Positions 42,892 through 50,952 of a DNA stretch of 64,000 bases are shown piece after piece. Origin of the DNA: Caulobacter segnis (GTDB lineage Bacteria; Pseudomonadota; Alphaproteobacteria; Caulobacterales; Caulobacteraceae); contig NZ_JARQWW010000006.1 of assembly GCF_029543125.1 (NCBI RefSeq), forward strand, positions 62,001-126,000. The letters are read 5' to 3'. Both the position numbers and the translations under genes were made by a program. Under the pieces are notes generated by a model. That model worked only from the letters and a program-made list of their open reading frames with translations, was not told the origin of the DNA and made no database searches. Position 1 is the first letter of the stretch. Every line of letters starts with the position of its first letter.

Positions 42892-43167
42892 CTCCAGAGT
42901 CCCGAACAAGCCGTTGGAATCACGACGATTAACTATCGCTCAACCAACGAATCGCGAGCAAGCGGAAAAGGGTTAACGAGACCAAAAAAGTGCCAGAACG
43001 GCACAACAGCGTTGCTCCGAAACGACAGTTCCGGCTCGTCCCGACGCGTTTAGGCCTCGGCGGCGCAAGGCGACAGCCACGCTTGCCCGCTCACCCAGGT
43101 CCAGAAACGCAAAACGCCCGCCGTCCGGCAGGACGACGGGCGCTTCGTAGAGCTTGGCTGGAAGGGC

Positions 43168-43587
43168 TTAGCGGCCCTTGCGGGCCGGTTTGCGGCCGCC
43201 CTGGCCCAGGCCCATCTGCTTGGCCAGGTCCGAACGCGCCTTGGCGTAGTTCGGTGCGACCATCGGATAGTCCTTGGGCAGGTTCCACTTGGCCCGATAT
43301 TCCTCGGGGCTCATGTTGTACTTGGTGCGCAGGTGGCGCTTCAGCGACTTGAACTTGCGACCGTCTTCCAGGCACACGAGGTAGTCCGGCGTGATCGAGC
43401 GCTTGAGCGGCACGGCCGGCTCCTTGGGCGCGACCTCGACCGGCTCGGCGCCGGTGGAGATGTCAGCCAGGGTGCGGTGGATGCTCTGGATGAGCGAGGG
43501 CAGGTCGGCGGCCGACACGGAATTATTGCCCACATAAGCGGACACGATATCCGCCGTCATCTCGATGATTTCTGCTTTATCGTCCAT
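43168..43587 (-). CDS. mucR: MucR/Ros-family zinc-finger regulator
   Basis: 139 residues. A helical N-terminal oligomerisation part (TADIVSAYVGNNSVSAADLPSLIQSIHRTL) precedes the Ros/MucR zinc finger: VCLEDGRKFKSLKRHLRTKYNMSPEEYRAKWNLPKDYPMVAPNYAKARSDLAKQMGLG. As in MucR proteins, the first Cys (72) and His (85) are kept while the second Cys is an Asp. In Caulobacter, MucR1/2 repress G1-phase genes and oppose SciP and CtrA. MucR proteins bind AT-rich DNA and usually repress their own promoter; the 336-bp upstream region is AT-rich and has two GANTC sites. Confidence 0.93.
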   Translation of the reverse strand: MDDKAEIIEMTADIVSAYVGNNSVSAADLPSLIQSIHRTLADISTGAEPVEVAPKEPAVPLKRSITPDYLVCLEDGRKFKSLKRHLRTKYNMSPEEYRAKWNLPKDYPMVAPNYAKARSDLAKQMGLGQGGRKPARKGR

Positions 43588-43923
43588 GTTCGTCTTGTTC
43601 TGCTGAGGCCGCGAGACGCCGCATCAATTGTTGATTCCGAAGTCCGGAGATTCGTACTTATAGAACGTCGCTCATTCAGACAAGCGACAGCTGTGATCTT
43701 TGCATCGAAAACAAAGATACACGCAGATGTGGTAACCAGGTTCAGTTTTTGATCTACCCGCGCTTTGAAAGACTAGATCAGCGCTCGATAGCGGTCGCTA
43801 CAGCTCCATCGGCCGGCGCTGAGGCCTAAATAACGCAAGGCGGCGAGCCTTCGATCCGCAGACCAGAAAGCATCGCCGCCCGCTCATTACAGACAGAATG
43901 CCGCACCCTATGGTGAACGAAGA
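43588..43923. other. AT-rich upstream region of mucR
   Basis: 336 bp without a gene, AT-rich relative to the genome. Two GANTC motifs (43633-43637 and 43649-43653) lie 16 bp apart in the likely mucR promoter, pointing to CcrM methylation control. A short T-rich tract (TTTTTGATC) is near 43746. Confidence 0.5.
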
Positions 43924-44808
43924 TCAGCGGAACTGCGGATCGTCCCAATGCTCCCAAACATCCGGCAGGTCTTGCGAGACCTTGTCGGGATAGGCGGGCG
44001 GGCGTTTCTCGAGGAACGAGGTCACGCCTTCCTTGGCGTCGCCGGAGGAGCCGCGCGACTGGATGGCCCGGCTGTCGGCCATGTGGGCGTACATGGGGTG
44101 CGTCGCCCCGGCCATGCGCCAGATCAATTGCCGCGACAGGGCGACGGACACAGGAGCGGTGTTGTCGGCGATCTCCCGCGCCAGGGCGGTGGCGGCGGGC
44201 AGCAGGTCTTCCGGCGCGTGGAGCGAGCGGACCAGCCCCCGATCCAGGGCCTCCTGCGCGCCGAAGACGCGGCCGGTGAAGCACCACTCCAGCGCCGTCT
44301 GCGGCCCGACCAAGCGCGGCAGGAACCAGGAGGAGCAGGCCTCGGGCGTGATGCCGCGCCGGGCGAAGACGAAGCCGAACTTGGCGTCGGTGCTGGCCAA
44401 GCGGATGTCCATGGGCAGCTGCATGGTGGCGCCGACGCCCACGGCCGCGCCGTTCACGGCGGCGATCACCGGCTTGAGGCTGTCATAGATGCGCAGGGAC
44501 ACGCGGCCGCCGCCGTCGCGATAGATTTCGCCGACCTTGCCCTCCTCCCGCTCCAAGGCTTGAGGCGAGGTGCGGTCGAAGGTGGCCCCGCCGCCCGACA
44601 GGTCCGCCCCGGCGCAGAAGGCCCGGCCAGAGCCGGTGACGATCACCGCGCGCACCGCGTCGTCGGCGTCGGTGTTGTCGAAGGCCTCCATCAGCTCCTT
44701 CATCATGCGGGCGGTGAAGGCGTTCAGCTTCTCCGGCCGGTGCAGGGTGATGGTCGCGACGCCGTCGCGGACGTCGTACAGCAGGGTCTCGAACTTCGGC
44801 GCGCCCAT
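43924..44808 (-). CDS. Enoyl-CoA hydratase/isomerase (crotonase) family protein
   Basis: 294 residues. Crotonase oxyanion-hole blocks are present: RAFCAGADLSGGG at about 62-74 and NGAAVGVGATMQLPMDIRLAS at about 120-140, followed by AKFGFVFARRGITPEACSSWFLPRLVG. The catalytic Glu pair positions are replaced partly by Thr-Pro-Glu-Ala (GITPEA), which keeps one Glu. It is slightly longer than usual because of an insertion (SGGGATFDRTSPQALEREEGK) after the first block. It probably hydrates an enoyl-CoA in fatty acid or branched-chain breakdown. It is divergent from a MaoC hydratase gene, 77 bp apart. Confidence 0.9.
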   Translation of the reverse strand: MGAPKFETLLYDVRDGVATITLHRPEKLNAFTARMMKELMEAFDNTDADDAVRAVIVTGSGRAFCAGADLSGGGATFDRTSPQALEREEGKVGEIYRDGGGRVSLRIYDSLKPVIAAVNGAAVGVGATMQLPMDIRLASTDAKFGFVFARRGITPEACSSWFLPRLVGPQTALEWCFTGRVFGAQEALDRGLVRSLHAPEDLLPAATALAREIADNTAPVSVALSRQLIWRMAGATHPMYAHMADSRAIQSRGSSGDAKEGVTSFLEKRPPAYPDKVSQDLPDVWEHWDDPQFR

Positions 44809-44885
44809 GGCGGTCTCCCTTGTTTTGCGGGGAGAATGACCGTTACAACGGAACGAAACAATCGTTTGAATAGGGAGAGCCGTCC

Positions 44886-45335
44886 ATGAAGACCGTCAGC
44901 TACAACGAGGTGACCAGCCTGGTTGGCCAGGAGATTGGCGTCTCCGACTGGGTCGAGATCAGCCAGGAGCGGGTCAACCAGTTCGCCGAGGCCACTGGCG
45001 ACCACCAATGGATCCACGTGGACGTGGAGCGCGCCACCCGCGAGATCGGCGGCCCCATCGCCCACGGCTACCTGACCCTGTCGCTGATCCCGTTCCTGGG
45101 GGCCAAGCTGCTGCATGTGACCGGCGTCACCCGCGGCATCAACTACGGCACCGACAAGGTGCGGTTCACCAACATGGTGCGCGTCGGCAAGAAGGTGCGG
45201 ATGCGCCAGAAGCTGATCGCCGTGGAGCCCAAGGCCGGCGGCCTGCAGATGAAGAACGAATGCACCATCGAGATCGAGGGCGAAGACCGCCCGGCCTGCG
45301 TGGCCGAGACGATCTCAATCATTTACGGCCAATAG
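44886..45335 (+). CDS. MaoC-family (R)-specific enoyl-CoA hydratase
   Basis: 149-residue hot-dog-fold hydratase. FAEATGDHQWIHVDVERA is the hydratase-2 motif with the catalytic Asp/His pair; GPIAHGYLTLSLIPFL and the conserved INYGTDKVRFTNMVRVGKKVRMRQKL strand pattern follow. It adds water to trans-2-enoyl-CoA giving the R-hydroxyacyl-CoA, for example for polyhydroxyalkanoate or lipid metabolism. GGGAGAG lies 7 bases before the ATG. The divergent crotonase gene suggests shared acyl-CoA metabolism. Confidence 0.92.
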   Translation: MKTVSYNEVTSLVGQEIGVSDWVEISQERVNQFAEATGDHQWIHVDVERATREIGGPIAHGYLTLSLIPFLGAKLLHVTGVTRGINYGTDKVRFTNMVRVGKKVRMRQKLIAVEPKAGGLQMKNECTIEIEGEDRPACVAETISIIYGQ

Positions 45336-45448
45336 GCCCTTCTCCCTTGATGGGAGAAGGGTTGGGATGAGGGTGATGCGGCGTCGGACGACGATCCGCT
45401 GAACTTCAGCATCACCCTCACCCTGCCCTCTCCCATCAAGGGAGAGGG
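45336..45448. repeat. Palindromic repeat, family A-prime
   Basis: CCCTTCTCCC-TTGAT-GGGAGAAGGG at the left and CCCTCTCCC-ATCAA-GGGAGAGGG at the right with the shared GGATGAGGGTGATG spacer; nearly identical to 14870-14987. It lies between two convergent genes, a terminator position. Confidence 0.82.
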
Positions 45449-45459
45449 TTCTTGTTTGT

Positions 45460-46773
45460 TCAAGCCGCGCGCCTCACCCGTTCCGCCAGCAGCAGCGCGC
45501 CGCCGTGGGGCTTGGCGTCCGCCCGTTCTGACGCCAGGGCCACGGACAGATCGCGGTCGCCGGCGCGGATGGCGGCCTCCAGCAGGGTCAGGTCGATGAT
45601 GTCCCGCTGGGCGTGGCTGCCGCCGAAGCGGTAGGCCTGATGGCGGACTGGCCGCAGCAGGGTGATGACCCGGCGGTAGTCGCCGTCCACGAAAGCGGCC
45701 ATGGCCTCGGTCGCGGCCTGGCCCCCCTGGAGCAGGAAGTCGCGGTTGTCGCCCAGGCTGTCGCGGGCCGAGGACTGCACCGACCGCACCAGCCGCACGT
45801 CGTCCTTACGCCCCGCCGAGGCGAAGGCCATCATGGCGTGCATGTCGTTGAAGGCGTAGGCGTTGTCGGGCTGGCACGGCGCCCAGGCCTCCGCCACCTC
45901 GGTCCAGCGGCCACCCACATCCACGTCCAGCAGCTTCAACCGCCACAGCAGGGCCGAGGCGTCCACCATGTCGAAGGCGATGGGTGACTTCACCCCATAG
46001 ATCGGCCCGTCGAACAGACGCAGGGCCTCGGCGGTGTCGCCCAGGTCCAGGTGGTAGAGGGCCAGATGCCACCAGTTGTGGACGGCCAGCATGTTGTCGC
46101 GGGACCAGTGGCCGGCGCCCTCGTTCATGAGGCGCACGCCCTCCTCGCTGCGGCCCTGCATCTCCAGCACGTGGGCCACGGCGTGCCAGGCCCAGCCGTC
46201 GCGGACCTCGATCTCCAGCGCCTTGCGGCCCTGGCGTTCGGCGCGGGCGTAGTCGCCGGTCTCCTCCAGCCCGAAGGCGTGCATGGCCAGCATGGCGTGC
46301 CAACCCGGCGTCGCGGGGCTCCAGGCCGGCAGGGCGCGGCCGATGCGGTCGCGCAGCATGCGGCTGTCGCCCAGCAGATAGTCGACGAAGTGGCCGGCGC
46401 GGACGGCCACCAGGTCCAGGGGCCAGGTGATCGCCACGTCCTCCAGGATGCGGGCGGCGTTGCGCCAGCGGCCGTCGATCATGGCCTCCATGGCCAGGAT
46501 GTGCGCCGCCTCCCGCGCATTGCCCGCGGCGCGGGCGGCCTCCAGGTTATGGCGCACGGCCAGCGGCCCGATGGGGTCCGTGCCGACCAGGTGCAGATAG
46601 GCGCGCAGGGCGTGCGCCATGACGAAGCCGGGGCTGTCCGCCAGGGCGGCGTCCAGCTCGGCGACCGGGTCGACGCCGAAACGGTTGAAAAGGGCCAGGG
46701 CGTTCTCGAAACGCTCCAGGGCGGCGGGGCTGGCGCCGGTGACGGCCAGGCCGCGGTGATCCTTGAGGGTCAT
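45460..46773 (-). CDS. Tetratricopeptide-repeat protein (TTC38-like)
   Basis: 437 residues in helical repeats. Conserved pieces include FVMAHALRAYLHLVGTD, HILAMEAMIDGRWRNAARILED, HAMLAMHAFGLEETGDYARAERQGRKAL, DGWAWHAVAHVLEMQGRSEEGV, and MLAVHNWWHLALYHLDLGD, the pattern of the tetratricopeptide protein 38 family found from bacteria to animals. The repeated W-H and H-A-x-A pairs line the inner surface. It is a cytoplasmic binding protein of unknown ligand. The ATG at 46773 fits the family start; the frame is open to 46803. It is divergent from the TetR gene. Confidence 0.85.
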   Translation of the reverse strand: MTLKDHRGLAVTGASPAALERFENALALFNRFGVDPVAELDAALADSPGFVMAHALRAYLHLVGTDPIGPLAVRHNLEAARAAGNAREAAHILAMEAMIDGRWRNAARILEDVAITWPLDLVAVRAGHFVDYLLGDSRMLRDRIGRALPAWSPATPGWHAMLAMHAFGLEETGDYARAERQGRKALEIEVRDGWAWHAVAHVLEMQGRSEEGVRLMNEGAGHWSRDNMLAVHNWWHLALYHLDLGDTAEALRLFDGPIYGVKSPIAFDMVDASALLWRLKLLDVDVGGRWTEVAEAWAPCQPDNAYAFNDMHAMMAFASAGRKDDVRLVRSVQSSARDSLGDNRDFLLQGGQAATEAMAAFVDGDYRRVITLLRPVRHQAYRFGGSHAQRDIIDLTLLEAAIRAGDRDLSVALASERADAKPHGGALLLAERVRRAA

Positions 46774-46942
46774 TGCATGCTCGGTCTGATGAGGGACCGG
46801 CATGCCCGCCGATCCGGAAGGCGCAGATATCTATAAGCCGTCCGCCCGCTTCTCCAGCCGACGGATGGTGCAGTCGGCGCTGACCGGCGAAGCCTCTGAA
46901 AACGCTGGTATTTCACATGCCAAATATGCTATTCAGCGAACC

Positions 46943-47599
46943 ATGCTCGATGTCGCCGACCCGAAAACTGTACTGACGGTGCAGCCCGCACCCCTGTCCA
47001 AGGGCGCGGCGACGCGGGCGCGCATCATGGACTTGGCCTACGACCGCATCGTCGACAAGGGCTTCGCCGCCACCTCGATCGAGGAGTTGGTGGAGGCCGG
47101 GGGCATCACCAAGAGCGGGTTCTTCTACCATTTCCGGGACAAGAACGACCTGGCCCGGCAACTGATCGACCGCTTCATCGAAGAAGACGAAGCCCTGCTC
47201 GACAGCCTGGAGAGCCGGGCCCGCAGCCTGCACGAGGACCCGCTGCACGCCTATCTGATCTTCCTCAAGTTCACCGCCGAGGTGATGGAGGAGATGCTCA
47301 AGGCGCGCCTGGGCTGCATCGTGGCCGCCATCGTCATCCAGGACAGCGCCTTCGACGCCGGCGTCCGCGCTCGCGGGCTGGAGATCGTGATGAGCTGGCG
47401 GCGGCGCTACCAGACCTGGCTGGAGGAGATCGCCGCGGTCCATCCGCCGCGCATGCCCGTGGATCTTGAGACCCTGGCCGACCAGATGACGGTCATCGTC
47501 GAGGGCGCCATCCTCCTGGCCAAGGGCCTGCGCGACCCAAGCCAGGCGACGCGCCACATCCTGCTGTATCGGGACAGCGTGAAGCTGCTGTTCAGTTAA
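46943..47599 (+). CDS. TetR-family transcriptional regulator
   Basis: 218 residues. TetR_N helix-turn-helix at about 25-70: TRARIMDLAYDRIVDKGFAATSIEELVEAGGITKSGFFYHFRDKNDLARQLIDRF. The ligand-binding half is helical (LHEDPLHAYLIFLKFTAEVMEEML, RLGCIVAAIVIQDSAFDAGVRARG). This form is close to regulators of the AcrR/NemR type. The frame is open from 46802, but the ATG at 46943 gives the normal short N-terminus. A weak inverted repeat (TATTT-N8-AAATA, about 46909-46926) upstream could be its operator. The likely target is the divergent TPR gene or its own promoter. Confidence 0.88.
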   Translation: MLDVADPKTVLTVQPAPLSKGAATRARIMDLAYDRIVDKGFAATSIEELVEAGGITKSGFFYHFRDKNDLARQLIDRFIEEDEALLDSLESRARSLHEDPLHAYLIFLKFTAEVMEEMLKARLGCIVAAIVIQDSAFDAGVRARGLEIVMSWRRRYQTWLEEIAAVHPPRMPVDLETLADQMTVIVEGAILLAKGLRDPSQATRHILLYRDSVKLLFS

Positions 47600-47602
47600 A
47601 CG

Positions 47603-47722
47603 CCGCTCACCCCGGCCCGGGGCGCGCGAAGCGCGCCCGAGGACAGGCTCCGGCCGGGCCCAGGTGAAACCCTGCTGAAGCTCTGGATGAATCTGGGTGC
47701 CGGCCTTCGCCGGGATGAGCGG
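47603..47722. repeat. Palindromic intergenic repeat, family B, modified
   Basis: Starts CGCTCACCCCGGCCCGG with an extra GGCGCGC/GCGCGCC hairpin, and ends in GCCGGCCTTCGCCGGGATGAGCG. It is a family B copy with an internal change in the left arm. Confidence 0.7.
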
Positions 47723-47752
47723 ATGAAAGGCAGAGCCGGAAATCTCCGAAAA

Positions 47753-48136
47753 CTACTTCAACCCATGCCCGCCGACCGGCGTGGTCTCCACGTGGCTTTC
47801 GAAGGCGGCGATCAGGGGGCGGCCCTTAGCGATGGCGGCCTGGACCGAGGGCAGCTTCAGCGAGGCCTTGTGGCTGTCGGCGCTGTCCCACACTTCGGTG
47901 ATCCAGATGGCGTCGGCGTCGTCCGGCGCCTTGGAGACCACATAGGACAGGCAGCCGGGCATGCCGGATACGCCCTCCAGCAGGATGCCGATCAGCGCGT
48001 CGCGCTGGCCCGGCGTCGCCTTCATCTTGCCGATCAATCCGTACATGGGCGCGGCTCCCGCAGCGGTGGACACGGTTACGCCCGCCAGGCCAAGGGCCAG
48101 GCTTCCAGTCACGACTTCGCGGCGGTCGGGCGTCAT
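47753..48136 (-). CDS. Exported antibiotic-biosynthesis-monooxygenase-fold protein
   Basis: 127 residues. A twin-arginine-like signal (DRREVVTGSLALGLAGVTV) with cleavage near AGA-APMYG precedes a ferredoxin-like ABM domain: MYGLIGKMKATPGQRDALIGILLEG, GCLSYVVSKAPDDADAIWITEVWDSADSHKASL, AAIAKGRPLIAAFESHVETTPVGGHG. ABM proteins include quinol monooxygenases and haem-degrading enzymes; small ones act as dimers without cofactor. Export by Tat is unusual. Single gene flanked by repeats; function unknown. Confidence 0.85.
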   Translation of the reverse strand: MTPDRREVVTGSLALGLAGVTVSTAAGAAPMYGLIGKMKATPGQRDALIGILLEGVSGMPGCLSYVVSKAPDDADAIWITEVWDSADSHKASLKLPSVQAAIAKGRPLIAAFESHVETTPVGGHGLK

Positions 48137-48177
48137 GGGGGATGAGTAACGCTGCTTTCCTCCCCCGTGAAGCTCTT

Positions 48178-48311
48178 CATCCCGTCTTCCTCGCCCTTGT
48201 GGCGAGGCCCCAGAAACGGCTGAGCTCGTCGTCTTGGTGAAGGTGGTCCCCGCCGCGCTCTACTGGTTTGCACGGAGTCTCTGGGCCCTGGGCACAAGGC
48301 CTAGGGTGACG
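48178..48311. repeat. Palindromic intergenic repeat, family C
   Basis: CCGTCTTCCTCGCCCTTGTGGCGAGG at the left, then CCCAGAAACGGCTGA, and GGGCCCTGGGCACAAGGCCTAGGGTGACGG at the right. It adjoins the end of the MerR gene. Confidence 0.82.
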
Positions 48312-48708
48312 GCGGAGAGAGCGGCGCCAGCGCCTCGATGATGCGGCAGTCGGCGATGGCGCCGTGGCCGCACTGGTCGATCATGCTGGAAAGTTCGCGG
48401 CCCAGGGCCTGGAGGTCGGCGATCTTGCTCTCGACCACGTCCAGGTGCGAGCGGGCCAAGGCGTCGACGGCCTCGCAGGACTGGTCGCGACGGTCGGACA
48501 GGTCCAGCAGCGCCCGCACCTGATCGAGCGGAAACCCCAGGTCGCGCGCCCGGCGGATGAAGGACAGACGGTCCGTCTCCGCCCTACCATAGGCGCGGTA
48601 GTTGCCGGCCGTGCGCGGCGGTGCGGGCAGCAGGCCGATCCGCTCGTAATAGCGGATGGTCTCGACCTTGGTGTTGGCGGCTTTCGCCAGTTCGCCGATG
48701 GTCAGCAT
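48301..48708 (-). CDS. MerR-family metal-type transcriptional regulator
   Basis: 135 residues. N-terminal winged helix MLTIGELAKAANTKVETIRYYERIGLLPAPPRTAGNYRAYG, then the coupling helix RLSFIRRARDLGFPLDQVRALLDL. Three cysteines are placed as in metal sensors of this family: SCEAV near 80, QCGHGAIADC near 114 and 122 (C-x7-C). CueR, ZntR, PbrR and MerR use such cysteines; the exact metal is not decided by the sequence, but the spacing favours a soft metal. The gene follows a TonB-dependent receptor by 15 bp, so the pair may be one operon. The frame overlaps the repeat at its stop. Confidence 0.88.
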   Translation of the reverse strand: MLTIGELAKAANTKVETIRYYERIGLLPAPPRTAGNYRAYGRAETDRLSFIRRARDLGFPLDQVRALLDLSDRRDQSCEAVDALARSHLDVVESKIADLQALGRELSSMIDQCGHGAIADCRIIEALAPLSPPSP

Positions 48709-48723
48709 ATCGCCCCTCCCCGC

Positions 48724-50748
48724 TCAGTGTCCGCCGCCGCCGAAGCGCAGGCGCACGCCGCCATTGACCACGAAACCGTCCAGCGGCTGCCAGGCGTCGA
48801 CCGTCCAGCGGCCATCGGGCGCGCGGGCCCGCAGCAGCAGGGAGTCATGCTTGGTCTGCCGGATGTTCAGGATGTTCTCCAGGTTCAGGAACAGGCTGAC
48901 GTCGCCAAGGGTCAGCTCGCCCAGGGCGCCCACCTCCAGATAGGGCTTCCCCTCCGAACGGTAAGGGTTGTCCTCCAGCGACTGGCGGCCGGTGTAGTAG
49001 GCCTCCAGCCCCACGCGGCCGCGGCCGTGCTTCTCCCACATGGCGACCATGCCGGCGGTGTGGCTGGGCGTCAGGGGAATGACCCGGCGGCCGGCGCGCT
49101 GGGGATCTGGCTCGGAGGAGTCCACATAGACGTAGCTGCCGGTGACGGTGAACTCGCGCCAGCGATAGCGCATCAGCGCCTCCACCCCGCCGGTGCGGGT
49201 CAGGCCCGGGGCGTTGACCAGACGCACCTGCTCCGGCCCCGTCTGCTCCAGCCGCACGCCGTCGTGGATGTGCGACATGAACACGGTCAGGTTCGCCTCG
49301 AACGGCCCCTTGGCGTAGCCGGTGTCGAGGGAGGCCGTCTCGGCGGTTTCGGCCTTCAGGCCGGACAGGGGCTCCAGCCGCGACAGGCCGGCGGCGTCCA
49401 CCTCCTCCACGAAGGGTGTCGGGGCGTAGAAGCCCTTGCCGAGAGAGGCGCGCACCGTCCACGGCCCCGGCCGGTACATGACCGACAGGCGGGGGCTGAG
49501 GCGCGAGCCGTATTCGTCATGCCGGTCGAAGCGGGCGCTGCCGGCCACGGTCAGCACGTCACTCAGGTCATGCTCTACCTGCGCGAACAGGCCGGGCACG
49601 GTGTAGGTGTAGTCGAAGGCCGGGAAGGCGTCGGAGCGGTAGTCGTCGGACTGGATCGCCAGGCCCGCCAGCCAGGAGGTCCCCTCCGGCCCGCCGGAGA
49701 CCGAGGCCTCGGCGAAGAAGGTGCGGTGGCGGTCGTCCTCTACCACCTCGCCGAAGCGGTGCTTGTGATCCTGGGTCATGGCGGAGGCGCGCAGATGCCC
49801 CTCCATCTGGTCGCCCAGGGGCGTGCGGGCGTTGAGGCCGGCGTCGAGGCGGCGGCTTTTCTGCGCCTCCGGGAACGGTTGTCCGTCCGGCGCCGTGCGG
49901 CCGGGCATGGAGCCGCCCTCCCGCTCCTCGCCCATGGCGCCGAGGGTGAGGAAGGCGGCGGCGCCGTTGTCGGCGTTCCAGAACAGGCGCGGCCGCAGGG
50001 TCCAGCGCTCATACCGGGCCATGTCGGTCCAGCCGTCGTCGTCCAGGTCCTGGCGGCTCTGGCGGTGCAGGCCGCCGGTGAGGGATGCGCTCCATTTCTC
50101 GCCCAGGGGCGTGTCGCCATAGGCGGTGAGGTCCTGCCCGTTGCGGCTGGTCAGGTTCAGCAGCACCTCGCCCACCGCCGCCTCCCTCGGCTTGCGCGAG
50201 ACGAGGTTGATGACCCCGCCCAGGGCCGAGGAGCCGTAGAGCGCCGAGGCCGCGCCCTTGATCACCTCAACCTGGCCGAGGTCCGTGGGCGGGATCTGCA
50301 GCAGGCCGATGGACTGGCCGCCGTACAGGGGCAGGCCGTCGGCCAAAAGCTGGGTGTAGCGGCCGCGCATCCCCTGCACCCGGATGTTGGAGGCGCCGAG
50401 GGAGGACGAGGTGGTCTGCACCCGCAGGCCGCCGGTCTCGGCCACGACCATGGAGATCGCGCCGGGCCGCATCAGCATCTTCTCCTCGATCTCCTCGCGG
50501 CTGAGGACCTCGACGCGGATCGGCTCATCCTGGACGCGGCGGCCGGTGCGGGTGGCCTGGACGATGACCTCCTCGACGGCCTCTTCGCCCTCGGACGGCT
50601 CCTGCGCCCAGGCCTGGGCGAGCGGCGCGAGGACGGCGGCGACCGCCAGGGGAACGAGGCGGCGGGAAGGCAAGCGTGAGCGCAAAATGTTGAGGCCTTG
50701 CAATAAGATAACATAACCGAACGACTCGTCCGGCGATGTCCGCCTCAT
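48724..50748 (-). CDS. TonB-dependent receptor, metal/vitamin B12-type
   Basis: 674 residues. Signal peptide (RRLVPLAVAAVLAPLAQAWA), TonB-box-like EEVIVQATRTGRRV, a plug domain (about 70-175; IRVQGMRGRYTQLLADGLPLYGG, QVEVIKGAASALYGSSALGGVINLVSRKPRE) and a barrel ending RLRFGGGGH. The size and plug type fit the BtuB/FepA-like siderophore or cobalamin class. The downstream MerR gene suggests a metal chelate as ligand (inference). The ATG at 50748 has no Shine-Dalgarno; a TTG at 50685 would directly start the signal peptide LRSRLPSRRLVPLAV and is plausible. Confidence 0.88.
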   Translation of the reverse strand: MRRTSPDESFGYVILLQGLNILRSRLPSRRLVPLAVAAVLAPLAQAWAQEPSEGEEAVEEVIVQATRTGRRVQDEPIRVEVLSREEIEEKMLMRPGAISMVVAETGGLRVQTTSSSLGASNIRVQGMRGRYTQLLADGLPLYGGQSIGLLQIPPTDLGQVEVIKGAASALYGSSALGGVINLVSRKPREAAVGEVLLNLTSRNGQDLTAYGDTPLGEKWSASLTGGLHRQSRQDLDDDGWTDMARYERWTLRPRLFWNADNGAAAFLTLGAMGEEREGGSMPGRTAPDGQPFPEAQKSRRLDAGLNARTPLGDQMEGHLRASAMTQDHKHRFGEVVEDDRHRTFFAEASVSGGPEGTSWLAGLAIQSDDYRSDAFPAFDYTYTVPGLFAQVEHDLSDVLTVAGSARFDRHDEYGSRLSPRLSVMYRPGPWTVRASLGKGFYAPTPFVEEVDAAGLSRLEPLSGLKAETAETASLDTGYAKGPFEANLTVFMSHIHDGVRLEQTGPEQVRLVNAPGLTRTGGVEALMRYRWREFTVTGSYVYVDSSEPDPQRAGRRVIPLTPSHTAGMVAMWEKHGRGRVGLEAYYTGRQSLEDNPYRSEGKPYLEVGALGELTLGDVSLFLNLENILNIRQTKHDSLLLRARAPDGRWTVDAWQPLDGFVVNGGVRLRFGGGGH

Positions 50749-50810
50749 GCAGGCTGTAGTAGGTGCAGGGTCAAGGGGGTGGTTTCACGAACGCGCCCGA
50801 GCACCCCTCA

Positions 50811-50941
50811 ACCCGTCTTCCTCGCCCTTGTGGCGAGGACCCAGAAACGGCTGAGTCCATCATTCAGGAGAGGTGGTCGCCGCCGCGCTTTCTGGATCGA
50901 CGGGGAGTCTCTGGGCCCTAGGCACAGGCCTGGGGTGACGG
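50811..50941. repeat. Palindromic intergenic repeat, family C
   Basis: Copy with CCCGTCTTCCTCGCCCTTGTGGCGAGG at the left and GGGCCCTAGGCACAGGCCTGGGGTGACGGG at the right, between the receptor gene promoter and the AraC gene. Confidence 0.82.
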
Positions 50942-50952
50942 GATTGGGCTGA

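Noticed and set aside
46909-46926. TetR operator TATTT-N8-AAATA
   Set aside because: Arms of only 5 bp in AT-rich sequence; too weak to list as a site.
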